From assembly GCA_006738865.1 (NCBI GenBank), contig AP019701.1, positions 3,034,001-3,098,000 on the forward strand: DNA of 64,000 bases. The letters are read 5' to 3'. Shown here in pieces: positions 17,389-26,880 of this stretch. The translations under genes were made by a program, and so were the position numbers. Every line of letters begins with the position of its first letter. Within the stretch, counting starts at the first letter, position 1. The stretch comes from Allostella sp. ATCC 35155. GTDB lineage: Bacteria > Pseudomonadota > Alphaproteobacteria > ATCC43930 > Allostellaceae. The notes under the pieces were generated by a model that was not told the DNA's origin, searched no databases, and saw nothing but the letters and a program-made list of their open reading frames with translations.

Positions 17389-18500
17389 CCCGGCGCCGGC
17401 GACAGCCGGCCGCCGGACATCGGTCGCGGCACGCCGGTGGTGCCCGGCAGGCTGAGCGGCAGGCCGCGCACCGCGCGCACCGCGAGATAGGCAAAGGCCT
17501 CGGCCTCGAGCGCGTCGCCGTCCCAGCCGACGGCTTCGACCGGCTCCACCGGCACGCCGAGGCGCCGCCGCAGCCCGGCCAGAAGGGCATCGTTGCGGCG
17601 ACCGCCGCCGCCGACCAGCCAGCGCCGCGGCACCGCGGGACAGCAGCCGATCGCGGCGGCGACGGCCTCGACGGTGAAGGCGGCGAGGGTGGCCGCGCCG
17701 TCCTCGGGCGACAGGTCGCGCCAGAGGAGACGGCCTTCCGCGTCGCGGCCCAGTTCGTCGCGGTCGAGCGATTTCGGAGCCGGGCGGGCGAAGTACGGAT
17801 CGGCCATGAGCGCCGCCAGGACGCCGGCATCGACCCGTCCCGCGGCGGCGAGCGTTCCTCCCTCGTCGAAGGGGCGGCCGGTCCGCGCCCGGACCCAGTC
17901 GTCCAGGAGCGCATTGCCGGGGCCCGTGTCGAACGCGACGAGTTCTCCCCCCTCGCCGATCCAGGTCACGTTGGCGACGCCGCCGATGTTGAGAACCGCC
18001 AGCGGCCATTCCAGCCCGGCGGCCAGCGCGCGGTGATAGACCGGCACCAGCGGCGCGCCCTCCCCGCCCGCCAGCACGTCGGCCGAGCGGAAGTCGTCGA
18101 CCACGGCGATGCCGGTCAGCCGGGCCAGCAATGCGCCGTCGCCGATCTGCCGGGTCAGCCGGTCCGCCGGGCGGTGAAGGACGGTCTGTCCGTGAAACCC
18201 GACGACCCCGACGGCACTGGGCGGCAGGCCCGCCGCCGCCAGCAGGGCCGACACCGCCTCGGCATGGCGCTCCGTCAGCTCCCGGGCCGCGCCGGCGATA
18301 TCTCCGCGGTCGCCCAGCACGCCCCGCAACCGCTCCCGGAACGCGTCCGGATAGGGCAGCGTCACGGCCCGGCCGAGCCGGCGGACGCTTTCGCCGTCCG
18401 TCTCGATCAGCGCGGCGTCGACGCCGTCGAGGGAGGTCCCGCTCATCATTCCGATGGCGAGGATGGGGGCGAATCGCGATGCGGGGGTCGTTTGCGGCAC
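17343..18500 (-). CDS. anmK: Anhydro-N-acetylmuramic acid kinase
   Basis: Phosphorylates and opens 1,6-anhydro-MurNAc to MurNAc-6-phosphate during cell-wall recycling. Family motifs are all present: [16 protein letters not shown] near residue 18, [35 protein letters not shown] and [14 protein letters not shown]. The 385-residue length fits. It uses a GTG start at 18,500 with no clear ribosome binding site. Its 3' end overlaps the glycosyltransferase gene by 46 bp in convergent orientation, and it is divergent from tyrS. Confidence 0.93.
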   Translation of the reverse strand: MPQTTPASRFAPILAIGMMSGTSLDGVDAALIETDGESVRRLGRAVTLPYPDAFRERLRGVLGDRGDIAGAARELTERHAEAVSALLAAAGLPPSAVGVVGFHGQTVLHRPADRLTRQIGDGALLARLTGIAVVDDFRSADVLAGGEGAPLVPVYHRALAAGLEWPLAVLNIGGVANVTWIGEGGELVAFDTGPGNALLDDWVRARTGRPFDEGGTLAAAGRVDAGVLAALMADPYFARPAPKSLDRDELGRDAEGRLLWRDLSPEDGAATLAAFTVEAVAAAIGCCPAVPRRWLVGGGGRRNDALLAGLRRRLGVPVEPVEAVGWDGDALEAEAFAYLAVRAVRGLPLSLPGTTGVPRPMSGGRLSPAPGQPLPWKKADAASAG

Positions 18501-18583
18501 GGCGCGAGTGTGCTAAACGGCGGCGCCTCCGGCAAGCCGCACGCCCGCCGCGGATGCCGGGCTCCCTCCCCGGAAAGTGCCCG

Positions 18584-19837
18584 ATGACCCGACCCGCCTC
18601 CGACTTCATCGCCACCATGCAGGACCGCGGCTTCATCCATCAGATGACCGACGGCCCGGCGCTCGACGAGCGCTGCAGCAAGGGCGTCGTCGTGGCCTAT
18701 ATCGGGTTCGACTGCACCGCCGACAGCCTGCATGTCGGCCATCTGATGCAGATCATGAGCCTGCGCTGGTTCCAGCGCACCGGCCACAAGCCGATCGTGC
18801 TCATGGGCGGCGGCACCACCAAGGTCGGCGACCCGTCCGGCCGCGACGAGACCCGCCGCCTCCTCTCCGATGCGGACATCGAGCAGAACAAGGCGAGCAT
18901 CCGCAAGACCTTCGCCAACTACCTCGCGTTCGGCGACGGGCCGACCGACGCGATCATGGCGGACAACGCCGAGTGGCTCGACCGGCTCGGCTACATCCAG
19001 GTGCTGCGCGACATCGGCCGGCACTTCTCGGTCAACCGGATGCTGACGATGGACAGCGTGCGGCTGCGCCTGGAGCGCGACCAGCCGCTGACCTTCCTCG
19101 AGTTCAACTACATGATCCTCCAGGCGTACGACTTCCTGGAGCTGTCGCGCCGCTACGACTGCGTGCTGCAGATGGGCGGGTCGGACCAGTGGGGCAACAT
19201 CGTCAACGGCATCGACCTGACGCGCCGCATCGACGAGCGCCAGCTCTACGGGCTGACGACGCCGCTGATCGCGACCGCCTCGGGCGCCAAGATGGGCAAG
19301 ACCGCCTCGGGCGCCGTCTGGCTCAACCCCGACCGCCTGTCGCCCTACGACTTCTGGCAGTTCTGGCGCAACACCGAGGATGCCGATGTCGGGCGCTTCC
19401 TGCGCCTCTTCACCGACATGCCGCTCGACGAGGTGGCGCGGCTGGAAGCCCTGGGCGGAGCGGAGATCAACGAGGCCAAGAAGATCCTGGCGACGGCCGC
19501 GACGGCCCTCTGCCACGGCCCGGAAGCGGCCGATGCGGCGGCCGAGACCGCGCGCCGGACCTTCGAGGAAGGCGTCGCCGGCGGCGACCTGCCGACCATC
19601 GCGATCGAGCGCGCCCGCCTGGAAGCCGGCGTTCCGGCCTACGAGCTCTTCCGCCAGGCCGGTCTCGCCGCGTCCAACGGCGAGGCCCGCCGGCTGGTCA
19701 AGGGCGGCGGCGCCCGCCTCAACGACGCGGCGATCGACGACGAGCAGCGGGTCGTCACGCTGGCCGATGTCGACGCCGACGGACAGGTCAAGCTGTCCGC
19801 CGGGCGCAAGCGCCACGCGCTCGTCCGCGTGGCGTGA
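18584..19837 (+). CDS. tyrS: Tyrosyl-tRNA synthetase
   Basis: Class I aminoacyl-tRNA synthetase that charges tRNA-Tyr. The HIGH-type motif is SLHVGHLMQ near residue 46, and the KMSKS-type motif is [11 protein letters not shown]-terminal S4 RNA-binding domain (about residues 350-417) includes [19 protein letters not shown]. The 417-residue length is standard for bacterial TyrS. The frame is open upstream, but the ATG at 18,584 gives the normal N-terminus and lies outside anmK. It is divergent from anmK, a neighbour pair common in Alphaproteobacteria. Confidence 0.96.
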   Translation: MTRPASDFIATMQDRGFIHQMTDGPALDERCSKGVVVAYIGFDCTADSLHVGHLMQIMSLRWFQRTGHKPIVLMGGGTTKVGDPSGRDETRRLLSDADIEQNKASIRKTFANYLAFGDGPTDAIMADNAEWLDRLGYIQVLRDIGRHFSVNRMLTMDSVRLRLERDQPLTFLEFNYMILQAYDFLELSRRYDCVLQMGGSDQWGNIVNGIDLTRRIDERQLYGLTTPLIATASGAKMGKTASGAVWLNPDRLSPYDFWQFWRNTEDADVGRFLRLFTDMPLDEVARLEALGGAEINEAKKILATAATALCHGPEAADAAAETARRTFEEGVAGGDLPTIAIERARLEAGVPAYELFRQAGLAASNGEARRLVKGGGARLNDAAIDDEQRVVTLADVDADGQVKLSAGRKRHALVRVA

Positions 19838-19965
19838 CGACGGGTCTTGCACACATGCCGTTCCTTGCCTACCTCTCGGGAATGAGACCGCAGAGGGCCT
19901 GAGCCGCCCCTTCTCCCACCGGCACGCACCCGACAGTCGAGGTGCGTCCTGGAGAAGGAGTTGGC

Positions 19966-20187
19966 ATGAACGAGCGGTCCGCGAAGACTTCCCCCGAGCG
20001 CAAGCGCGTCGATGCCGCCGTGGAGCGGTGGAGCGGCGCGCATCCCGGCTCGGTCCGGCTGTGGTCGGAACTTTCCGAAATGGACAAGGAACGCCTGGCA
20101 ATGCGGCGGCTGCGCAGCGTCGCCGCCACCCTGGGCTGGGACGAGGTCCTGCACCGCATCGGCATCCGCCGGCGGGTGCAGGACTGA
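19966..20187 (+). CDS. Small hypothetical protein (73 aa)
   Basis: An unrecognised, highly charged small protein beginning MNERSAKTSPERKRVD, containing WSELSEMDKERLAMRRLRSV and ending IGIRRRVQD. It has a very strong ribosome binding site, GGAGAAGGAGTTGGC, directly before the ATG, which is the main reason to believe it. It is predicted to be soluble and helical, with no membrane segment or cysteine. It follows tyrS by 128 bp and is convergent with the nitrilase gene, with only 4 bp between them. The upstream spacer may hold a promoter, but no clear -35/-10 pair stands out. Confidence 0.6.
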   Translation: MNERSAKTSPERKRVDAAVERWSGAHPGSVRLWSELSEMDKERLAMRRLRSVAATLGWDEVLHRIGIRRRVQD

Positions 20188-20191
20188 TCCG

Positions 20192-21037
20192 TCAGGCCAT
20201 GCGGCCGATCGACTGGTAGAGTTCGGGGCGGCGCTGATCCATCAGGGGATAGCGCCGCTTCACCTCGGCGATGTAGTCGAGGTCGATCACCGCCGTCAGG
20301 CAGCACTCCGTATCCGGCGCCTGGGCGACGACGACGCCCCAGGGGTCGACCACCATGCTGCGCCCGACGAAGGCGAGCCCGGACGTCGGCTCCTGGCCGA
20401 CCTGGCCGGAGGCGATCACCCAGCACTGGTTCTCGGTCGCCCGCGCGCGCAGGAAGAACTCCCAATGGTCGAAGCGCGGCGACAGAAAGGCCGAGGCGCA
20501 GACGATGACCTCGGCGCCCTTCAGCGCCATCTCGCGATAGACCTCGGGAAAGCGCAGGTCCGAGCAGACGGATACGCCGACCGGGCCGAAGGCGGTCGGA
20601 AAGACCGGCAGTTCGGTGCCGGCCGCGACCTTCTTCGATTCGACGTAGCCCGGCGGGATGTCCGGGCGGTTCGGCGCATCGAAGAGGTGCGTCTTCCAGT
20701 ACTTGCCGACCACTTCGCCGTCCGGCCCGATGACCGGCGCGGAGTTGTAGTGGAGGTTGCCGTGCCGCTCGTACATCGAGCCGACGATCGTCATCCCCCA
20801 GGTCCGCGCCCGCTCCGACAGGCGGAGCGTCGTCGGGCCGGGGATTTCCTCGGCGATCCGGACATGGCCATCCTCGCCGCCGAAGCCGATCCCGGTCCAG
20901 AGCTCGGGGAGCACGACCAGCGTCGAGCCCCGCCGCCCGGCCTCGTCGATGAGGTCGAGCGTCCGGGCGACGGTTCCTTCCTTGTCGGCGTCGTTGGTGG
21001 TGACCTGGATCGCCGAGACGGTGCGCTGTCGAGCCAT
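20192..21037 (-). CDS. Carbon-nitrogen hydrolase (nitrilase superfamily)
   Basis: A 281-residue nitrilase-fold hydrolase with the full catalytic set: Glu45 in VVLPELWTG, Lys115 in GKYWKTHLF and Cys158 in VSVCSDLRFPE. The length and the SVCSDLRFPE motif fit the amidase/beta-ureidopropionase side of the superfamily rather than true nitrilases. It is the third gene of a same-strand series with an FAD oxidoreductase and a class V aminotransferase (16 bp gap to the latter). This suggests breakdown of an amine or amide compound. The exact substrate cannot be inferred. Confidence 0.88.
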   Translation of the reverse strand: MARQRTVSAIQVTTNDADKEGTVARTLDLIDEAGRRGSTLVVLPELWTGIGFGGEDGHVRIAEEIPGPTTLRLSERARTWGMTIVGSMYERHGNLHYNSAPVIGPDGEVVGKYWKTHLFDAPNRPDIPPGYVESKKVAAGTELPVFPTAFGPVGVSVCSDLRFPEVYREMALKGAEVIVCASAFLSPRFDHWEFFLRARATENQCWVIASGQVGQEPTSGLAFVGRSMVVDPWGVVVAQAPDTECCLTAVIDLDYIAEVKRRYPLMDQRRPELYQSIGRMA

Positions 21038-21053
21038 CGCGCTCCTCCTTGAC

Positions 21054-22235
21054 TCAGTGAGCCGCGGCGAGCGACCGCATCGCCGCCTCGACCCCGCCCT
21101 TGCCGTGGGGAATCCCGGCGAGGCCGAGCCCCATCTCGATTCCGGTCAGCGCCCCCAGCAGCATCGGCTCGTTGAGATCGCCCATGTGGCCGATGCGGAA
21201 GACACGGCCGTTGAGGCGCGACAGGCCGCCGCCCAGCGACACGTTGAAGCGATCGGCGCAGACCTCGCGCAGGCGGTTCGCGTCCGAGCCTTCCGGCACC
21301 TGGATCGCGGTGACGGAGTTCGAGACGAGATCGGGATTGGTGCAGAAGAGTTCCGGGCCACCACCCTGGCTCCAGGCCGCGACACAGGCGCGGGTGGCGG
21401 TCGCGAGGCGGGCATGGCGCGCGAAGACCCCGTCCAGCGTCTCCTCGTCGATCATCCGCAGCGATTCCTGCAGGCCGAAGATGAGATGCACCGGAGCCGT
21501 GCCGGCGAATCGGGCCTGCCGCTCGCCGTCGAGCATCCGCCGCCAGTCCCAATATTCCCGTGGCAGGGTCGCCGACTGGCTGGCTGCCAGCGCCTTGCGG
21601 CTGACGCCGGTGAAGCACATGCCGGGCGGCAGCATCAGCCCCTTCTGGGAGCCGCCGACGGCGACGTCGACGCCCCATTCGTCCATGCGGAAGTCGAACG
21701 AGCCGAGCGAGGAGATCGTGTCGACGAGGAACAGCGCCGGATGGCCGGCCGCGTCGATCGCCTTGCGGACGCCGGCGACGGGATGGGCGACGCCGGTCGA
21801 GGTCTCGTTATGGACCTGCAGGACGGCGCGGATGCGGTGGTCGCTGTCCGCACGTAGCCGCTCCTCGACCGCGGCCGGATCGACGCCCGACCGCCAGTCG
21901 AAGGGCACGGTCTCGATCTGGAGCCCGTAATGGGTCGCCATCTGGGTCCAGGAGGCAGAGAAGTGACCCGTCTCCGGCACCAGCACCACGTCGCCGGGCG
22001 AGCAGAGATTGACCACCGCGGACTCCCAGGCGCCGTGCCCGGAGGCCGCGTAGGTCAGCATGATCTGCTCGGTCTTGAAGACCTTCTTCAACCCGATCGC
22101 GCATTCCTCGTAGATCGCCTTGAACTCCTTCTGTGCGAAGTCCAGGGCGGGGCGGTGCATCGCCCGCAGCACGCGGTCGGGAATGTTCGTCGGGCCGGGG
22201 TTCATGAAGAACATGCGGCCGCGCTGCACGGGCAT
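21054..22235 (-). CDS. Class V aminotransferase (alanine/serine-glyoxylate type)
   Basis: A PLP-dependent aminotransferase of the alanine-glyoxylate / serine-pyruvate family, which also includes ureidoglycine-glyoxylate aminotransferase. It starts MPVQRGRMFFMNPGPTNIPD, with the family's NPGPTNIP segment. SGHGAWESAVVNL and VQVHNETSTG follow, and the PLP Lys198 is in VGGSQKGLMLPPG. A longer frame is open, but the ATG at 22,235 has GAGAGGACGACCCGTC before it, giving 393 residues. It sits between the FAD oxidase and the nitrilase in one apparent operon. The amino donor is unknown. Confidence 0.88.
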   Translation of the reverse strand: MPVQRGRMFFMNPGPTNIPDRVLRAMHRPALDFAQKEFKAIYEECAIGLKKVFKTEQIMLTYAASGHGAWESAVVNLCSPGDVVLVPETGHFSASWTQMATHYGLQIETVPFDWRSGVDPAAVEERLRADSDHRIRAVLQVHNETSTGVAHPVAGVRKAIDAAGHPALFLVDTISSLGSFDFRMDEWGVDVAVGGSQKGLMLPPGMCFTGVSRKALAASQSATLPREYWDWRRMLDGERQARFAGTAPVHLIFGLQESLRMIDEETLDGVFARHARLATATRACVAAWSQGGGPELFCTNPDLVSNSVTAIQVPEGSDANRLREVCADRFNVSLGGGLSRLNGRVFRIGHMGDLNEPMLLGALTGIEMGLGLAGIPHGKGGVEAAMRSLAAAH

Positions 22236-22309
22236 GACGGGTCGTCCTCTCGAAGTCCAATGGTGGGGGTTCAGAAGGAGAGGCCCCGAAGCTAGCACGG
22301 CCGCAGCAG

Positions 22310-23644
22310 TCAGGCGAGCCAGCGGTCGAGCCGGTCGCGGAAGCGGTACCACTCGCCGACGATCGGCAGGAACCAGGGATTGCCGGTGTAGAAGGGACGC
22401 GTCGGGAAGGCCACGCCGTCGAAGGCCGACGGCCGGTTCTGGGTGCGCGCGATCTTGCGGCCGAGCTGGGTTCCGAGCCAGGTCATCGTCACGACGCCCG
22501 AGCCGTTGCAGCCCATGGCGTAGTGGATGCCGTCATGCTGGCCGAAATGCGGCAGGGCGTCGAAGGTGAAGGCGACATAGCCCGTCCAGCCGTGGGTGAT
22601 CCTTGCCGATCCCAGTTCGGGGAAGACCTCCGTCATCATGCCGTGGAGGATGCGCGCGGTGTTCTCCGGCGTGTCGCCGGCGAAGCTGGCGCGGCCGCCG
22701 TAGAGGATGCGGCGGCGGTCCTGCGACTGGCCGAAATAGGACAGCACGCGCTTGGTGTCGGCGATCGTCCGGCCGTTGGGGATGAGGGCGCGGACCTGAT
22801 CCTCCGACAGCTCCTCGGTGGCGATGATGTAGCTGCGCACGGGCACCAGGCGGCGGCGGAACCAGCCGAGTTCCGGACCGGTGTAGCCGTTGGTCGTCGC
22901 CACGACTTCCTTCGCGCGCACGTCGCCCGCCGCCGTGCGGACGATGAAGCCGGCGCCCTGGCGCTCGACGGCGGTGACCTTGGCGTTGACCGACATGGTG
23001 GCGCCGGCGCGCCGGGCGGCGTCCCGGATGCCCTTGTGCAGCAGCGCCGGATGCAGACGCCCCGAGCGCTCGACCAGCATGCCGCCATGGAAGCGGTCGG
23101 ACTTGATCTGCTCGTGCTGGCGCTCGCGCGGCAGCATCGAGACGCCGGCGTTGGTGCCGCTCTGCAGCTTGCCGACCGACTTCGCGAGGCGGTCGTAGTG
23201 GCGCGGCACCGCCGCGCCGACGAAGCGGCCCGTCGGCCAGTAGTGGCAGTCGATGTTCTCGCGGCGGATCAGTTCCTCGAGGTGCCCGAAGGACTCCGCC
23301 GCCTCCGCCAGCATCGCCTTGGCATGCTCGGGCCCGAGGCGGGCCTCGAGCGTGCTCTTGCCGTACCCGGCGCGACCCTTGCCGAGATTGGTCCCGGGCG
23401 ACACGCCGCCGCCGTTGCGGGTGCTGGCGCCGGTCCCGAACACGGCATCGGCCTCGAACACATGGGCCTGGACGCCGGAGCGGGCCAGTTCGAGCGCGCA
23501 GGACAGGCCACCATAACCCGAGCCGATGATCGCGACCTCGGTCTCCTTCGGCACCGGGACCGCGCCCTCGGCCGTGGGCGGTGCCCATTCCCACCACCAG
23601 GGCGTGGTCTTGAAGCCGTCGGCGAAGATCGAGGCGCTGGTCAT
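22310..23644 (-). CDS. FAD-dependent oxidoreductase (DAO family)
   Basis: A 444-residue flavoprotein of the D-amino-acid oxidase / glycine oxidase family. The FAD-binding Rossmann motif is VAIIGSGYGGLSCALELARSG, near residue 37, ending in an acidic residue (FEAD). The STRNGGGVSPG segment is typical of gamma-glutamylputrescine oxidase and related PuuB-like enzymes. The C-terminal FAD contact region includes AMGCNGSGVVTMTWLG. The ATG at 23,644 has GGAG about 14 nt upstream. It is first in the amine-catabolism-like series oxidase, aminotransferase, nitrilase. Oxidative deamination of an amine or N-methyl amino acid is the most likely reaction. Confidence 0.87.
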   Translation of the reverse strand: MTSASIFADGFKTTPWWWEWAPPTAEGAVPVPKETEVAIIGSGYGGLSCALELARSGVQAHVFEADAVFGTGASTRNGGGVSPGTNLGKGRAGYGKSTLEARLGPEHAKAMLAEAAESFGHLEELIRRENIDCHYWPTGRFVGAAVPRHYDRLAKSVGKLQSGTNAGVSMLPRERQHEQIKSDRFHGGMLVERSGRLHPALLHKGIRDAARRAGATMSVNAKVTAVERQGAGFIVRTAAGDVRAKEVVATTNGYTGPELGWFRRRLVPVRSYIIATEELSEDQVRALIPNGRTIADTKRVLSYFGQSQDRRRILYGGRASFAGDTPENTARILHGMMTEVFPELGSARITHGWTGYVAFTFDALPHFGQHDGIHYAMGCNGSGVVTMTWLGTQLGRKIARTQNRPSAFDGVAFPTRPFYTGNPWFLPIVGEWYRFRDRLDRWLA

Positions 23645-23717
23645 CGTGCGGGACTCCGGCTGCGGGGCGGACGGAGGATCCCGCCCGCCACTGGAACATG
23701 GTCGCCGATCATAACCC

Positions 23718-24452
23718 CTATTGCTTATGAACTGCGACCGAATCGGTGCACCGAGCCCGCCGTTGGGCGAGGTAGGCGTCGCGGGTCGCGTCGTAGTCCC
23801 TGGTTCCCAGCGCCTTGGCCTGGGGGTCGATCTGGCGGGTCGCGACGATGTCGGCGACGATTTCGATCGCCTCGGCGACGAGGATGGTCTGCAGGCTGGC
23901 GCCCGAACCGGCGAGGATGCCGACGGTGCTCCACAGGATGGCATTCACCACCGCGACATCGGCGGCCGCGTCCCGGATGGTGCGCGGGCCGATGAAGGGC
24001 AGCACCATGTATCCGCCCTCACCCACCCCGTACCGGCACAGCGCCAGCCCGACATCGGCATGGACCGGCGCCAGCCCGCGCCGGGTCGCGCGGTCGTACC
24101 AGCCGAGCAGCCCGGCGCTGCTGTTGATGGCGAAGCGGCGGCTGGCGATCCAGGCGGTGTCGACATCCCCGACCGCGAGGCTGGTGAGCACGGTCAGCGG
24201 CTCGTTGACGAGGTTCGACAGCATGTTGCCGAGGCTGCCGCGCTGCCTTGCGCCGGCCGGCGGCTCCGGCCGGTTGTCGAAGGGGGCGGAGACCCAGGCG
24301 GCGCCGTCCGCGACCGCGCCGTTGAAGGAGAAGACCCAGCGGTTGTAGCGGTCGAACCAGCCGGCATCGGCGGCAGGTTCCTGCGATCGCGCGGCGGTCG
24401 CAACGGCGAGCATCGCCGCCAGGATCGCCCAGAATGGCCAGCGCGAATTCAT
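23718..24452 (-). CDS. mlaA: MlaA/VacJ-family outer-membrane lipid asymmetry protein
   Basis: Homologue of MlaA, which removes mislocalised phospholipids from the outer leaflet of the outer membrane. Family features are WFDRYNRWVFSFNGAV, RFAINSSAGLLGWYDRA and ADVGLALCRYGVGEGGYMVLPFIGPRTIRD. The N-terminus (MNSRWPFWAILAAMLAVATAA) is a signal peptide. It lacks the Cys of a lipobox, so the protein would not be lipidated as in E. coli. The start at 24,452 was chosen for the signal peptide; an in-frame extension upstream is unlikely. It is divergent from the histidine kinase gene. No mlaBCDEF genes are nearby. Confidence 0.88.
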   Translation of the reverse strand: MNSRWPFWAILAAMLAVATAARSQEPAADAGWFDRYNRWVFSFNGAVADGAAWVSAPFDNRPEPPAGARQRGSLGNMLSNLVNEPLTVLTSLAVGDVDTAWIASRRFAINSSAGLLGWYDRATRRGLAPVHADVGLALCRYGVGEGGYMVLPFIGPRTIRDAAADVAVVNAILWSTVGILAGSGASLQTILVAEAIEIVADIVATRQIDPQAKALGTRDYDATRDAYLAQRRARCTDSVAVHKQ

Positions 24453-24619
24453 GCATCGACCTGCCGATTGCCAAGCCGTGAAGCTCGCCCTAGCCTCACT
24501 GGCGACATGCAATGCGACGCCCCATGCGCCGCAATATCAGGATCCCTGCCGATGGCCGCCCGACGACGGACGCGCCCGAACGTCCGCGACAATAGCACCA
24601 GGGCATCGACGGATCGCCG

Positions 24620-26446
24620 GTGAGACGCTTCCGCGACGCGCTCCGTCTGCCGATCGGCCGCATCGCCGGCGCCGCCTGGATCATCGCGACGGCGGCGCTG
24701 GCGGCATTGGCCGTCACGCTTCAGCACCGCGACCGCACCGGAACACTGGATACCTATGCCGACCTGCGTGCGTACAGCGCCAACGCGGCGGCGGACACCA
24801 TCAACCGCATCTTTGCCACCATGGACATCCTGTTCGGGCAGGCGATGGACGATTGGCGCGCCTCGTCCGGCTCGCTCGATCAGCTCTACGATTCGTTGGC
24901 GGCATCGGGCGAGCGGATCGGCCGCACGATGCTCGCCCTGGAGAACGTGACCATCATCGATTCCGACGGGCGGGTCCGCTTCAGTGCCAATCCCGCGACG
25001 ATCGGATTCCACCTCGGCGACCGGGAGTATTTCACGGTGCACCGCGACGGCACCCGACGCGGGATGTGGATCGGCGAGCCCATCATGTCGCGGATCACAC
25101 CCGGCCGGCGCCTGCTGCCGGTCAGCTGGTCGATCGTGGATGCCGACGGCCGGTTCCTCGGCATCCTCTGGGCCAGCGTCTCCCCGGAAGTGCTGTCGCA
25201 GGTTCTGGTCAATTATCGCGACACCCAGGACAGTTTCGTCGGCCTCGTGTCCTCCGCCGGAGCCACGCTGGCGACCGACCGGCAGGAACGTCTGATCGAG
25301 ATACCGGCGCAGGCAATCCGCGGCGTTCGTCCCGACCGAACCTCCACCATCGTGCCGGACATGCGGATCGACGGACTTCACGGCACCTGGCATGTCACGG
25401 GACGTGCGGTCGGGAACACCGGCATGATCGTGGTCCTCGGGTCCACCGAGGAGCAGATGCTGTCCACCTGGTATGTCCGCACGACGACCGTGGCGGCCCT
25501 CATCCTGCTGGTGACCCTGTTCCTAGGCGCCTTCACGATCGCCATCCTGCGCCTCGCCGGCGACGAGAACCGCGCACGGCGGCAGGCCGAGGAAGCCGCC
25601 CGCAAGGCGACCCTCGCGGATCTCAGCAAGACCGAGTTCCTGGCGGTGATCTCGCACGAGATCCGCACGCCGTTGACCGCCATCATCGGGATGGCCGAGC
25701 TTCTCGCATCCGCCAACCTGCGCGCGGCCGAGCATCGGCGCGTCCAGGCGATCCGGGCTGGCGGGCGCCAGATGCTGACGATCGTCAACGATGTCCTGGA
25801 CTTCACCCGCCTCGGCGCGGGCGGCATCGAGCTCGAGCGCATCGCCTTCTCCCTGCCGGCCCTGGTCGAGGAGGTGCGGTCGACCATGGAACCGGCGGCC
25901 CAGGAGCGCGGCCTCGGCATGACGGTCGAGATCGAGCGGGCGCCGGCGCACTGGTTCTTCGGTGATCCCAACCGCCTGCGCCAGATCCTCCTCAATCTCG
26001 TCGGCAACGCCGTGAAATTCACCGAACGGGGCAGCGTCCGGATTTCGATCGAGCGGGATCCGTCACGCGCCCAGGCCGATCCGTTCGCGCCGCGATGGCT
26101 GCGCTTCGAGGTCACCGACACCGGCATCGGCATTCCGCCAGAGCAGCGGGAGCGCCTCTTCCAACCCTTCGCGCAAGGCGACAGTTCGATGGCCCGGCGC
26201 TACGGCGGCTCGGGGTTGGGACTGGCGATCTGCAAGCGGCTGGTCGAGGCCATGGGAGGCTCCATCGGCATGACCAGCGCGCCCGGCAGCGGCAGCCGGT
26301 TCCACTTCACCATTCCTCTCGAACCGGCCCCGGCCCCGATCCCGGATGGCGAGCGCCCGGCCGCCCCCCCCCGGCCGCCCAGCCGCTGTCGCTGCTGGTC
26401 GCCGAGGATGTCGAGATCAACCGGGAACTGGTACGCGCCGTCCTGA
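24620..26446 (+). CDS. Hybrid sensor histidine kinase, kinase part (frameshifted before receiver)
   Basis: A membrane sensor kinase. TM1 is about residues 17-36. A periplasmic Cache-like domain spans about 45-280, with [13 protein letters not shown] and [17 protein letters not shown]2 is about 290-312. The HisKA domain carries the phospho-acceptor His346 in [12 protein letters not shown]. The ATPase domain has the N-box [11 protein letters not shown], the G1 box VTDTGIGIP and the G2 box GGSGLGLAI. Translation starts at GTG 24,620. After [12 protein letters not shown] the frame runs through nine C residues at 26,364-26,372 and ends in non-homologous Arg/Ser-rich sequence. A receiver domain continues in another frame. 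One added C would restore a single hybrid kinase of about 717 residues. Confidence 0.88.
   Translation: MRRFRDALRLPIGRIAGAAWIIATAALAALAVTLQHRDRTGTLDTYADLRAYSANAAADTINRIFATMDILFGQAMDDWRASSGSLDQLYDSLAASGERIGRTMLALENVTIIDSDGRVRFSANPATIGFHLGDREYFTVHRDGTRRGMWIGEPIMSRITPGRRLLPVSWSIVDADGRFLGILWASVSPEVLSQVLVNYRDTQDSFVGLVSSAGATLATDRQERLIEIPAQAIRGVRPDRTSTIVPDMRIDGLHGTWHVTGRAVGNTGMIVVLGSTEEQMLSTWYVRTTTVAALILLVTLFLGAFTIAILRLAGDENRARRQAEEAARKATLADLSKTEFLAVISHEIRTPLTAIIGMAELLASANLRAAEHRRVQAIRAGGRQMLTIVNDVLDFTRLGAGGIELERIAFSLPALVEEVRSTMEPAAQERGLGMTVEIERAPAHWFFGDPNRLRQILLNLVGNAVKFTERGSVRISIERDPSRAQADPFAPRWLRFEVTDTGIGIPPEQRERLFQPFAQGDSSMARRYGGSGLGLAICKRLVEAMGGSIGMTSAPGSGSRFHFTIPLEPAPAPIPDGERPAAPPRPPSRCRCWSPRMSRSTGNWYAPS
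26364..26372 (+). repeat. C9 homopolymer at the kinase/receiver frameshift
   Basis: A run of nine C in the linker between the kinase and receiver domains. Upstream and downstream reading frames differ by exactly the amount that one extra C would correct. Reading with ten C gives a continuous Ala/Pro-rich linker into [15 protein letters not shown]. The tract could be a sequencing error, a fixed mutation, a slippage-prone phase-variable site or a site of ribosomal or polymerase slippage. Confidence 0.8.
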
Positions 26447-26775
26447 CCGCCCGAGGCCATCGGATCACCCTGGTGCCGGACGGAGCAGCCGCGGTCGCAG
26501 CCGTCACGGCGGATCGCTACGACGCGGTGCTGATGGACATCCAGATGCCGGTCATGGACGGGGTCGAGGCGACGCGCCGGATTCGCAGCCTTCCGGGCCC
26601 GGAGCGGACCATCCCGATCGTGGCGCTCACCGCCAATGTCCTGACTGGTGCGCGCCAGACTTATCTCGAGGTCGGCATGACCGCCTGCATCGACAAGCCG
26701 ATTTCCTGGACGGAGCTGGAAGAGACATTGACGCGTGTCACGCGCAAGGATGACCCGGCCCGGCAAGGGGCCTGA
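26373..26775 (+). pseudogene. Receiver domain of the hybrid histidine kinase (out of frame)
   Basis: A complete response-regulator receiver domain lies in the next frame after the kinase. It has [18 protein letters not shown] (acidic pocket), the phospho-acceptor Asp in AVLMDIQMPVMDG, the conserved Thr in VALTANVLTG and the conserved Lys in DKPIS. No plausible start codon with a ribosome binding site precedes it, so it is unlikely to be an independent gene. It is best read as the C-terminal part of the kinase at 24,620, separated by a single-base indel in the C-run. The domain itself looks intact and under selection. Confidence 0.75.
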
Positions 26776-26880
26776 TCGGCAAAAAACCGGGGAACGACCA
26801 ACTTGTGCGTGCCAGCGGCGGTATTCGGGATATCATCGCCGACGTCGGGCGCAAGCGCGACGGTGAGCACGGGGTCCAGG

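Noticed and set aside
14056-18636. A 1526-codon open frame on the minus strand
   Set aside because: It is antisense to the glycosyltransferase gene and anmK, Arg/Gly/Pro-rich and without motifs; such frames are common in very GC-rich DNA.
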